Both the position numbers and the translations under genes were made by a program. From NCBI RefSeq assembly GCF_007992835.1, contig NZ_BKBA01000008.1:186001-250000 (forward strand): DNA of 64,000 nucleotides, written 5' to 3'. The notes beneath the pieces were generated by a model. That model did not search any database. It was given only the letters and a program-made list of their open reading frames with translations, and was not told the origin of the DNA. Numbering within the stretch: position 1 is the first letter of the stretch; the number at the start of each line of letters is the position of its first letter. Below, piece after piece: positions 7,909 through 14,704 of this stretch. This DNA comes from Knoellia locipacati. GTDB taxonomy: Bacteria > Actinomycetota > Actinomycetes > Actinomycetales > Dermatophilaceae.

Positions 7909-8793
7909 GTGGCCCCGACCCCCCTGCGCCCGACCCCGGTGCCGAACGTTCCCTCCGAGGTCGCGTCCGCGGTCACCGCCCTCGCGTCCCTGCCCGGCAT
8001 CGCCGAGAAGGTCGACGCCGCACGCGAGGCCTGCACCCAGCTCCGCTGGCACAACGCCCTTCGCCGTCGCATCCCCGAGGCGGCCGCCGAGTCGAGGGTC
8101 CGTGGTGCCCGCGCCAGCGGTGAGCTCGACGGCGCCCGGCTCTCCGTCGAGATCGTCCGCGACCTCATGCGCGGGGCCGTGACCTGGCACGACGAGATGG
8201 ACCCGGTCGAGCAGGTCATGCGCGGCGTCATCGCCGCCACCGCCGAGACCGAGCGCCTCGGCCCCGTCGTCCTCACCGCCCCGATGCAGGCCCTGGCCCG
8301 GCTCCACACCGCCGCCGCGGCCGGTCTCGTGCCCGACTCCGAGCTCGGCAGGCCGCGCCTCGACGGCGAGGACAGCCGCGAGTTCGTCGAGATCGGCGAG
8401 GCTCCTCCCGCTGCCGAGGCGCGAGAGCGCCTCGCTCGGGTCGTCGAGGTGCTCGCGAGCGCCGCGACCCTGCCCGTGCCGATCGTCGCTGCCCTCGCCC
8501 ATGCCGAGATCGTCACCGCCCGCCCGTTCACCCGCGGCAACGGCGTCGTCGCCCGCGCCGTCGAGCGCGCCGTCATCCAGGCCGGTGGGCTCGACCCGAC
8601 CGGCGTCGCGGTGCCCGAGGTGGGGCACGGCACGGGAGGTGGGCCGGCCTACCTGGGTGGGCTCACGGCATACACGCGCGGTGACGCCGCAGGCGTCGGG
8701 CTCTGGCTGACGCACTGCTGCGACGCCATCGTCGCGGGCGCGCAGGAGGGCGAGCGGATCGCCGACGCGGTCCTCGCCGGCCGCCTGACCTGA
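7909..8793 (+). CDS. Fic-fold protein with degenerate active site
   Basis: A 294-residue mostly helical protein. The segment ARPFTRGNGVVAR (about residues 202-214) aligns with the Fic signature HPFxxGNGRxxR, but the catalytic histidine is Arg, the acidic position is Arg, and the Arg after GNG is Val. Fic enzymes transfer AMP to target proteins; without the histidine this copy is unlikely to do so and may be a binding protein. Similar proteins lie near septum-site/Tad operons in actinobacteria and are often labelled oxidoreductase without evidence. GTG start at 7909, ten bases after the thioesterase stop, with a weak TGAGG upstream. Confidence 0.65.
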   Translation: MAPTPLRPTPVPNVPSEVASAVTALASLPGIAEKVDAAREACTQLRWHNALRRRIPEAAAESRVRGARASGELDGARLSVEIVRDLMRGAVTWHDEMDPVEQVMRGVIAATAETERLGPVVLTAPMQALARLHTAAAAGLVPDSELGRPRLDGEDSREFVEIGEAPPAAEARERLARVVEVLASAATLPVPIVAALAHAEIVTARPFTRGNGVVARAVERAVIQAGGLDPTGVAVPEVGHGTGGGPAYLGGLTAYTRGDAAGVGLWLTHCCDAIVAGAQEGERIADAVLAGRLT

Positions 8794-9001
8794 GCCGTTG
8801 TCAAGTCTTGTCGTCCCCGCCCAAGGGGAGTAGACAGGAGCCATCGGACAGGCCCTTGGCGGGGAACCACCCGATCTCGACAACCGCGAGACGCAACGGG
8901 TACCCACGCGCGGGCAGTCCACTGATGGACCGGTCCGTCCGGGCTCGACCCGGTACGACGGCGATGAGATGCACGCTTGGTCGCCCCGAGCACTCGCGGC
9001 G

Positions 9002-9030
9002 GATGACGCCCCTCCGGTAGGGGCGTCATC
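9002..9030. terminator. 12-bp hairpin upstream of 6C RNA
   Basis: GATGACGCCCCT pairs perfectly with AGGGGCGTCATC around a five-base loop. No T-run follows on either strand, so direction is uncertain. It separates the upstream structured stretch from the 6C RNA. Confidence 0.6.
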
Positions 9031-9089
9031 GTCGTGGTGACTACGGACTGACCAGATTTGGTTGAGTTTTCGTCCTTGCCTTGCACAGG

Positions 9090-9225
9090 GGGACCGGATC
9101 GGCGACGATGATCACATCGCTCCCCCTCGGGGTTGTAGCGAAGGGTGGTCCGGCTCCTCCCCCCCCGGAGCCTGGCCCACCCGACGGCCCCGGTCCTCCC
9201 CCCGACCGGGGCCGTCGCCTTTCCC
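9090..9225 (+). ncRNA. 6C small RNA
   Basis: The hallmark of the 6C family is two hairpins whose loops carry six or more cytosines. Both are present: stem GGCTCC/GGAGCC (9152-9157 and 9167-9172) with eight C in the loop, and a 13-bp stem at 9183-9195 and 9204-9216 with six C in the loop, followed by a short T-containing tail that would terminate. A smaller hairpin (TCGCT/AGCGA around 9117-9141) precedes them. In Mycobacterium tuberculosis the 6C RNA (B11) lies beside Rv3660c, the septum-site gene, exactly the neighbour here. The 5' end is approximate because no clear promoter could be chosen. Confidence 0.9.
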
Positions 9226-9236
9226 CGTGCACCCGG

Positions 9237-9245
9237 TTGTCCACA
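9237..9245 (+). promoter_or_regulatory. DnaA-box-like TTGTCCACA
   Basis: An exact match to the actinobacterial DnaA box consensus TTGTCCACA, between the 6C RNA and the septum-site gene. A weaker GTCCACAG follows at about 9270, and GTCCACAG-containing copies recur near 12790 and 12820 before the pilin gene. Chance occurrence cannot be excluded. Confidence 0.35.
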
Positions 9246-9326
9246 GCCCGCGTATGCCGTCCGCCCCCGTCCACAGATCGCCGTCCGCGGGTGGTGGGCG
9301 GGGTCGCCGGCGGTGAGGGTCGCTCC

Positions 9327-10049
9327 ATGACACCTCTCTCAGCTCCTCTCGTCGTGGTCCTCGGGGCCAGTGGTGGCCTCGGCGCCTCGACCTGGGCGGC
9401 GACGCTCGCGTGGCGGCTGTCGCTGCACCTCGGCGAGTGCGTGCTCGTGGACGGTGACGTGCGCGGGGGTGGGCTCGACATGACGTGCGGGACCGAGCAC
9501 GTGCCCGGGCTGCGGTGGGCCGACCTCGCCCGGTTGCGGGGAGCGGCATCGTGCGCGCGGCTGCTGGCGGCGTTGCCGTGCGGCGAGGTTCCGCTGCTCT
9601 CGGCCGGTGGCAGTGGTGCGCCGGTGCCCGACAGTGCCGTGCTCGACGTCGTGGGGTCGCTGCGCGGTGAGGTGCCGGTGGTGGTCGACGCGCGCGTGGG
9701 GGCGGCGGTGACGTCACGGCTGCTCGAGGGAGCGGACGCGGTGCACGTGGTGACCGGGTTGCGGGCCCGGCAGCTGGCCGATGCCGAGGCGCTGCTGGCG
9801 GGTCTGGCGACGGGGTCCGGGGGCTCGGCTGTCGGGCTGGTGACTCGTGGCGAGCGGGCGGTGACGCCGGAGCTGGCCGAGGTGATCGAGCACCTCGCCC
9901 GGCCCCACCTCGCGCACCTGCGCGACGACGCCCGCGTGCGACGCGACGGCGAGCGCGGTGACTGGCCGGGTCTGCGAGGAGCACTGCGCGACAGGGCCGA
10001 CAGCGTGGCGCTCGACCTCGTGGAGCGGCGTGGTCAGGGGGCGGCGTGA
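9327..10049 (+). CDS. ssd: septum-site determining MinD/ParA-like protein
   Basis: A 240-residue member of the SIMIBI ATPase group. The deviant Walker A region GASGGLGAST (13-22) lacks the usual signature lysine, as in the actinobacterial Ssd/Rv3660c group, and LVDGDVRGGGLD (about 40-51) is the second nucleotide-site motif. Such proteins start Tad pilus operons (a TadZ-like role in placing the machinery at the pole) and affect septation in mycobacteria. The ATG at 9327 is chosen because a GAGGGT site lies about ten bases upstream and because any longer frame would run through the 6C RNA. It overlaps TadA by GTGA. Its ATPase activity is doubtful given the missing lysine. Confidence 0.85.
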   Translation: MTPLSAPLVVVLGASGGLGASTWAATLAWRLSLHLGECVLVDGDVRGGGLDMTCGTEHVPGLRWADLARLRGAASCARLLAALPCGEVPLLSAGGSGAPVPDSAVLDVVGSLRGEVPVVVDARVGAAVTSRLLEGADAVHVVTGLRARQLADAEALLAGLATGSGGSAVGLVTRGERAVTPELAEVIEHLARPHLAHLRDDARVRRDGERGDWPGLRGALRDRADSVALDLVERRGQGAA

Positions 10050-11377
10050 GCGGCGTGAGCGACGTGATCGGCGGCGGTGGGAGCGGTGTCGCGGCGGGCC
10101 GGTGGCCGGGCGTCGAGACGGCGATCCGCGGAGGTCGGGCTCCGGATGCCGGAGTCATCGCCGAGCTGACCGGCGAGGTGGTCGAGCTCGGTGCGCAGGG
10201 TGCCGCGGCTGAGGGCGCGCTGCTGCGCGAGAGGGTGCTCGGCTTCGGACCGCTCGAGCGGTGGGTCGGTGCACCCGACGTCACCGATGTCCTCGTCAAC
10301 GGCGACGGATCGGTCTGGGTCGACCGCGGCCGCGGGACGGAGGCGACGGGGCAGGTCCTCGAGCCCGCCGCCGCCCGGGCGCTCGCGACCCGCCTGGCCG
10401 GGCTGGCCCGCCGGCGACTCGACGAGGCGCAGCCGTGGGTCGACGGGGTGCTGCCCGGTGGGGTGCGCCTGCACGCGGTCCTGCCGCCGCTGGCCGAGTC
10501 GGGGACGCACCTCAGCCTGAGGGTGCCGCAGCGCCAGCCCGTCGGTGTCGAGGGCCTGCGCCGGCTGGGTGCGGTGGGGTCCGAGTTGGGTGCGGTGCTG
10601 GGGCGCGTCATCGCGGCCCGGCTGTCGTTCCTCGTCGTCGGCGGCACCGGCGCCGGCAAGACCACGGTGCTCGGTGCGCTGCTCGCCGACTGCCCGTCGG
10701 ACCAGCGGATCGTCGTCGTCGAGGACGTCCGCGAGCTCGACCCGTCGCATCCCCACGTCGTCCGTCTCCAGGGGCGGTCACCCAACGTCGAGGGCGTCGG
10801 CGCCGTGACCCTCGTCGACCTCGTCCGGCAGGGTCTGCGGATGCGGCCCGACCGGCTCGTCGTCGGTGAGGTGCGAGGGGCCGAGGTCCGCGAGCTGCTG
10901 TCGGCGCTCAACACCGGTCACGACGGGGGAGCGGGGACCCTGCACGCCAACGGTCTTGCCGAGACACCCGCCCGGGTCGAGGCGCTCGGGGCCCTGGCCG
11001 GGCTCGGGCGCGACGCCGTCCATGCCCAGCTGCGCGGGGCGGTGCAGGTCGTCGTCGACGTCGCCCGGACCGGCGGGGCGCGTCACATCCGGGCGGTCGG
11101 GGTGACCAGGTGGACCGGGGCGGAGGTCGTCGTCGACGAGGCATTCGTCGTGCGCCCGGGTGGCGGTGACGGCTCTCGCGGGGTGGTCACTGGTTCGCCG
11201 GACCTCGACGACGTGGTGCGCGGACCCGGCGCCGCCCGGCTCGAGGCTCTGCTCGTCGAACGGCTCGGCGCCTCTGCCGCACCGAGGCCGGACGCCGCGA
11301 GGTCGCCGGACGCCGCGAACTCGCAGCGCAACCTTGGCTCGTCCGGCGCCGGCATCCGGGACGGGAGAGTGGCATGA
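10046..11377 (+). CDS. tadA: Tad secretion ATPase TadA/CpaF
   Basis: A 443-residue type II/IV secretion ATPase that powers assembly of Flp/Tad pili from the cytoplasm. Motifs in order: N-terminal domain ending in DVLVNGDGSVW (81-91), Walker A GGTGAGKT (199-206), Asp box VEDVREL (225-231), Walker B region RPDRLVVGEVRG (267-278, Glu275), and His box GHDGGAGTLHAN (291-302). The last 70 residues are a Gly/Ala/Arg-rich tail without counterpart in the family core. GTG start overlapping the Ssd stop by GTGA; the TadB gene starts in its stop codon (ATGA). Orthologue of Rv3659c by order and motifs. Confidence 0.93.
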   Translation: MSGVSDVIGGGGSGVAAGRWPGVETAIRGGRAPDAGVIAELTGEVVELGAQGAAAEGALLRERVLGFGPLERWVGAPDVTDVLVNGDGSVWVDRGRGTEATGQVLEPAAARALATRLAGLARRRLDEAQPWVDGVLPGGVRLHAVLPPLAESGTHLSLRVPQRQPVGVEGLRRLGAVGSELGAVLGRVIAARLSFLVVGGTGAGKTTVLGALLADCPSDQRIVVVEDVRELDPSHPHVVRLQGRSPNVEGVGAVTLVDLVRQGLRMRPDRLVVGEVRGAEVRELLSALNTGHDGGAGTLHANGLAETPARVEALGALAGLGRDAVHAQLRGAVQVVVDVARTGGARHIRAVGVTRWTGAEVVVDEAFVVRPGGGDGSRGVVTGSPDLDDVVRGPGAARLEALLVERLGASAAPRPDAARSPDAANSQRNLGSSGAGIRDGRVA

Positions 11378-12114
11378 CGGTCATCGCGGCAGGGCTCGTC
11401 GCGCTGGCGGTCGTGCTGTGGCCCCGAGGACGTCCTGGGTCGAGGCCGGGTCGTGCCGGGCTCGAGGGCGTTGGATCCCCGGCGGGAGGCGGTGAGCCTT
11501 CGGGTTCGGGCCTTGCCCGGCTCCGTGGGCTGCTGCGGCGAGAGGTGCGGTTCGGCCGGGCCCGCCGCGGGTGGGTGGCCGACTTCGCCGAGCTCGCGGC
11601 CGTGGGGCTCGACGCCGGGTTGCCGTCGGCCGAGGCCGCCCGCTTGGCCTGCACGGTCGGCGCCACCTCCTCGGACCCGGGCCCGCGGCTGCTCGCCGCC
11701 CGGCTGGCCGAGGTCGACGCCCTTGGAGGGGGTGTGGGCGGCTGCCTCGCCGACGAGGCTCCGGGGGACCCGGACCTCACCTTCCTCGCTGCGGCATGGC
11801 AGCTCACCGACGAGTTCGGGGTGGCTGCGGCGCCTGCGGCTCGTACCGCCGCCGAGGTCTTGCGCGAGCGTGCTGCGGCCGAGGACCGCCGGACCGTGCT
11901 CGCCGCCGGGCCTCGCGCCTCGATGTGGCTGCTCACGCTCCTGCCCCTGTCGGGACCGCTCGTGGCGGTGCTCCTGGGCCTGCCCGTCACCGAGGTCTAC
12001 GGCGGTGTCGCGGCACTCGGGGCGACCGCCGTCGGCTGCGTCCTCACCGGCGTGGGCTGGCTCTGGTCGCGAGCGCTCGTCCGCCGGGCGCTGCGACCGG
12101 CGGAGGTCGGCTGA
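11374..12114 (+). CDS. tadB: Tad pilus inner-membrane platform protein TadB
   Basis: A 246-residue protein with an N-terminal helix, a cytoplasmic T2SSF-type region (about 62-185) containing DFAELAAVGLDAGLPSAEAA and a partner helix at RERAAAEDRR, and two C-terminal transmembrane helices (about 188-206 and 210-235). With TadC it forms the membrane platform turned by TadA. This is shorter than proteobacterial TadB (about 300), as usual in actinobacteria. It starts in the TadA stop (ATGA) and its own stop shares one base with the TadC start (TGATG), so translation is tightly coupled. Confidence 0.85.
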   Translation: MTVIAAGLVALAVVLWPRGRPGSRPGRAGLEGVGSPAGGGEPSGSGLARLRGLLRREVRFGRARRGWVADFAELAAVGLDAGLPSAEAARLACTVGATSSDPGPRLLAARLAEVDALGGGVGGCLADEAPGDPDLTFLAAAWQLTDEFGVAAAPAARTAAEVLRERAAAEDRRTVLAAGPRASMWLLTLLPLSGPLVAVLLGLPVTEVYGGVAALGATAVGCVLTGVGWLWSRALVRRALRPAEVG

Positions 12115-12752
12115 TGCTGGCTGCCGCACTCGCCCTCGTCGTGGGTGCCGTGCTCCTGTGGCCGACACGGGATGGACCGTGGCAGAGCAGCTCCGAGCCC
12201 GTCAGTGACGAGGCCGGTTCGAGCCAGGGGTCCGGGCCCACCGGCACCAGCACCAGCACCGGCGCCGGTGCAGGAACTGATGCGGGCGCGGGCGACAGAC
12301 CGGCCAGGGCGCCCACCGTCGACGAGGCCGCGGACGCCCTCGTCCTCTGTGCCCTGGCACTGCGCTCCGGTCTGGGCCCCGTCGAGTCGCTCGAGGCCGT
12401 GGCCGACCGGGTCCCGCCATCCGTGGCACGCCACCTGAGGATCGTGGCGAGTGCTCACCGCTGGGGGCAGGATGCCGCCACCTCGTGGGGTCACGTCGGT
12501 GCGGGCTGGCAGTCCGCCTCCTTGGCGTGGCAGGCAGCCGAACGGTCCGGAGCGGCGCCCGCCGGTGTCGTGCTCGCCGCCGCCCAGCGGATGCGTCGCG
12601 AGGAGGCCTCACGGGTCGAGACGGCGGTCCAGCGCGCCGGGGTGCTGCTCGTGCTGCCGCTGGGGGCCTGCTTCCTCCCGGGGTTCGTCGGGACGACGGT
12701 CGTTCCCGTCGTCCTCCACCTGGCCGGCGTCAGCCTCGGGACCAGCGGCTGA
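12114..12752 (+). CDS. tadC: Tad pilus platform protein TadC
   Basis: A 212-residue T2SSF-domain protein. After one N-terminal helix (2-16) comes a Gly/Ser/Thr low-complexity stretch (about 25-62), then ALVLCALALRSGLGPVESLE, the usual start of the platform fold, and a C-terminal helix near 180-205 with LLVLPLGACFLPGFVGTTV, which is strongly conserved in actinobacterial TadC. It pairs with TadB. The ATG at 12114 overlaps the TadB stop. The repeated Gly-Ala-Gly and Thr-Ser units of the linker look like replication slippage. Confidence 0.85.
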   Translation: MLAAALALVVGAVLLWPTRDGPWQSSSEPVSDEAGSSQGSGPTGTSTSTGAGAGTDAGAGDRPARAPTVDEAADALVLCALALRSGLGPVESLEAVADRVPPSVARHLRIVASAHRWGQDAATSWGHVGAGWQSASLAWQAAERSGAAPAGVVLAAAQRMRREEASRVETAVQRAGVLLVLPLGACFLPGFVGTTVVPVVLHLAGVSLGTSG

Positions 12753-12916
12753 CGACCCCGCGGGGCGCCACCGCCAGCCGCGCCGGCTGTCCACAGCACG
12801 GCAACACCGGACCACCCGTCCACAGGCCGGCTCACCGGGGCTGGTCACCCCACGAACCCTCGGCTGGACTCGAGTCGACGCGGGGACACGCCCCGCACCG
12901 ATCGAGGAGCACCTCT

Positions 12917-13111
12917 GTGACACACCGTCTTTCGCGCCGTCTGGCGCACCTCAAGCAGTCCGCCGAGGCGGGCATGACGACCGCGGAGTATGCCGTGGGC
13001 ACCCTGGCAGCCTGCGCGTTCGCCGCGGTCCTCATGGTCGTCGTGAAGTCGGGTCCGGTGAAGTCGGCGCTGGCCAAGGTCATCACCGCCGCCCTCGGCA
13101 CAGGCACATGA
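12917..13111 (+). CDS. Flp-type pilin (DUF4244)
   Basis: A 64-residue prepilin. A basic leader ends at Gly19, and GMTTAEYAVGT gives the class III cleavage site (cut before Met, Glu five residues in), followed by the hydrophobic helix that polymerises into the pilus. Matches the DUF4244 protein Rv3656c in size and place. GTG start at 12917 with GAGGAG about nine bases upstream; 164 bases separate it from tadC, so it may have its own promoter, which fits the need for more pilin than machinery. No dedicated prepilin peptidase is in this window. It contains one octamer GTATGCCG in the Tyr-Ala codons. Confidence 0.88.
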   Translation: MTHRLSRRLAHLKQSAEAGMTTAEYAVGTLAACAFAAVLMVVVKSGPVKSALAKVITAALGTGT

Positions 13112-13467
13112 CCCGAGCCGCCCGGCGCGAGTCCGGCATGGTCACGGCGGAGATCGCCGTGGCCCTGCCGGCCCTCGTGCTCGTCCTCACCCTGGGTCTG
13201 GGTGCGGTGACGGCGATGACCGACCAGCTGCGGTGCGTCGACGCCGCACGGACCGGTGCCCGCCTCCTCGCCCGGGGTGAGGACGTCGGCCAGGTGCGCC
13301 GACAGGTCGCCGAGCAGGCGCCGGCCGATGCCCGCATCGCGCTGGACGTCGGGGCCGAGAGCGTCCGGGTCGAGGTGAGCGCCGACCTGCCGCGGGTCCT
13401 TGCGGGCCTGGGGGTCGGCGCACGCCCACGCGGTGTCGCCCATGCCGTGCCGGAGGAGCCTTCGTGA
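13108..13467 (+). CDS. TadE-like minor pilin
   Basis: A 119-residue protein with a short basic leader, then ESGMVTAEIAVALPALVLVL (about 8-27), the TadE signature: a pilin-like cleavage site with conserved Glu followed by one hydrophobic helix. The rest is a small extracytoplasmic domain. It corresponds to Rv3655c. It starts inside the pilin stop (ATGA) and ends inside the next start (GTGA). Probably a pseudopilin that helps pilus assembly; that role comes from the family. Confidence 0.82.
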   Translation: MTRAARRESGMVTAEIAVALPALVLVLTLGLGAVTAMTDQLRCVDAARTGARLLARGEDVGQVRRQVAEQAPADARIALDVGAESVRVEVSADLPRVLAGLGVGARPRGVAHAVPEEPS

Positions 13468-13838
13468 GACGCCGCGACGAGCGAGGCTCCGGGACGGTCT
13501 TCGTCACCGGGGCGCTGGGTGTGCTCCTCATCCTCACGGCGGCGGCCATTCAGCTCGGGGCGGCCGCCGGCGCCGCCCACCGGGCCCGGGCCGCAGCCGA
13601 CCTCGCCGCCCTGGCAGGCGCGTCAGCCCTCCAGCAGGGCGGCGGCGACCCGTGCACCCGGGCCTCGGAGATCGTCACCCGCAACGGTGCACACCTCCAG
13701 TCCTGCACGCTGGGTGCGGCCGAGTCGGTGCGGGTGCGCGTGGGCATCGACGTGCCCGGCCGGTGGCCCGGGGTCCCGCGGGTGGCCGCCGCGGCAGCGC
13801 GTGCCGGGCCCTCCGACATCGACACGCCAAGCCCATGA
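13464..13838 (+). CDS. TadE/TadG-like protein (Rv3654c type)
   Basis: A 124-residue protein with a basic start, a GSGTVFVTGALGVLLILTAAA helix (about 8-28), then HRARAAADLAALAGASAL, the segment typical of TadG N-termini, and two cysteines (63 and 81) likely to pair outside the cell. Last gene of the pilus operon; GTG start overlaps the TadE stop. An 8-base tandem repeat and a strong hairpin terminator follow. The large C-terminal domain of full TadG is absent, as in other actinobacteria. Confidence 0.8.
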   Translation: MRRRDERGSGTVFVTGALGVLLILTAAAIQLGAAAGAAHRARAAADLAALAGASALQQGGGDPCTRASEIVTRNGAHLQSCTLGAAESVRVRVGIDVPGRWPGVPRVAAAAARAGPSDIDTPSP

Positions 13839-13861
13839 CGGTGCCAGCCAGCAGTCTGACG

Positions 13862-13893
13862 TCATCGCGTCATCGCGTCATCGCGTCATCGCG
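13862..13893. repeat. 8-base tandem repeat TCATCGCG x4
   Basis: Four perfect copies of TCATCGCG between the pilus operon and its terminator. Not in a gene; probably a slippage-prone microsatellite. Confidence 0.9.
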
Positions 13894-13938
13894 CCGCGAC
13901 ACCGTGGACACCTGAGACACCATGCGCCACGAATGCCG

Positions 13939-13978
13939 GACGCCCGGCACGGCATCAGGTGATGCGGTGCCGGGCGTC
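13939..13978. terminator. bidirectional hairpin terminator
   Basis: GACGCCCGGCAC pairs with GTGCCGGGCGTC (13967-13978), with an inner GCATC/GATGC pairing. It lies between the convergent pilus operon and the coiled-coil membrane gene. Confidence 0.8.
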
Positions 13979-14030
13979 TCGTTGGCTCAGGCGCGGTCCG
14001 CCCCGAGCCGCTGCGGGCGGGGTCAGAGGG

Positions 14031-14582
14031 TCAGGCGCGCGGTTCGCGAGGGAGCTCGCGGGTCGAGTCGACGGTCCCGTCGGCGCCGCGCGGGTCGACG
14101 TCGCGTCGGTCGGTGACATGCGAGCCCTCGGCGTTCTGGGCCTCGGCGATCTCGGCGCGGCGGCGGGCCTCCTCGGTCGAGAGGTGCTGCTCCTCGACCC
14201 GCTCGTCCGCGTCGCGGCGCAGGTCGGCCGTCTCCTGCTCGCGGCGCTGACGCTCCTCGGCCAGCTTGCGCTCGTGCTGGGCGAACTCCTCCTGCATGCG
14301 CCGCTCGTCGTCGACACGACGCTGCTCGGCGAGCGCGGCCTGCTCCTTGGCCTCACGGCGACGACGCGAGCCACGGCGGATGCCGGCGCGCATGAGCGCC
14401 CACCCGAGCCAGAAGATCGTGATGACCGCGGCGCCCGTGATGAGCAGCGCGAGCGGGGGGAGGCTGACGGTGCCGTTGAGCACGTCGATGTCGACGCCGT
14501 CGGTGAGCGCGCGGGTCCCCTCGAAGAGGAGGATTCCGGCAGCGACGGCCAGCAGCACGAGGATGAGTCCAAGGATGATCAC
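14031..14582 (-). CDS. membrane protein with cytoplasmic coiled coil
   Basis: A 183-residue protein with two N-terminal transmembrane helices (about 2-22 and 45-66) and a long, highly charged Arg/Glu/Gln-rich coiled coil (about 70-145), ending in a disordered tail. The two-helix hairpin with basic cytoplasmic edge resembles the LapA/DUF1049 shape, but the resemblance is weak. GTG start at 14582, seven bases after a TAGCCT box, so probably leaderless. Likely a structural or scaffolding membrane protein; no enzymatic motif is visible. Confidence 0.6.
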   Translation of the reverse strand: MIILGLILVLLAVAAGILLFEGTRALTDGVDIDVLNGTVSLPPLALLITGAAVITIFWLGWALMRAGIRRGSRRRREAKEQAALAEQRRVDDERRMQEEFAQHERKLAEERQRREQETADLRRDADERVEEQHLSTEEARRRAEIAEAQNAEGSHVTDRRDVDPRGADGTVDSTRELPREPRA

Positions 14583-14589
14583 GCCTGCG

Positions 14590-14595
14590 AGGCTA
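14590..14595 (-). promoter_or_regulatory. -10 box, probable leaderless start
   Basis: TAGCCT on the minus strand, seven bases before the GTG at 14582. Confidence 0.4.
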
Positions 14596-14704
14596 GCGCG
14601 ATCCTGAGGCGTTCTGCCTGATCAGCGCGGCCGAGTCCCGAACGTCCGTTCGTCGACCCGACCGCACGCAACGCGCCGTCGGGACGAACCGGCATACGCC
14701 CTGA

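Larger units (their letters stand above)
8794..9326. other. 533-base non-coding region with RNA structure
   Basis: No protein gene is convincing here. It holds the 6C RNA (9090-9225), a terminator-like hairpin (9002-9030), DnaA-box-like sites, and an unexplained stretch at about 8805-9000 with several inverted repeats, including CCCCGCCCAAGGG near 8820 pairing with CCCTTGGCGGGG near 8860. Confidence 0.6.

Noticed and set aside
8805-8870. Manganese riboswitch (yybP-ykoY), suggested by GGGGAGTAG
   Set aside because: The stem closes after only about 25 bases and the second conserved loop is absent.
9081-9326. Upstream extension of the septum-site gene
   Set aside because: It would translate through both 6C hairpins.
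13862-13893. CRISPR-like array
   Set aside because: Eight-base units without spacers; a simple tandem repeat.
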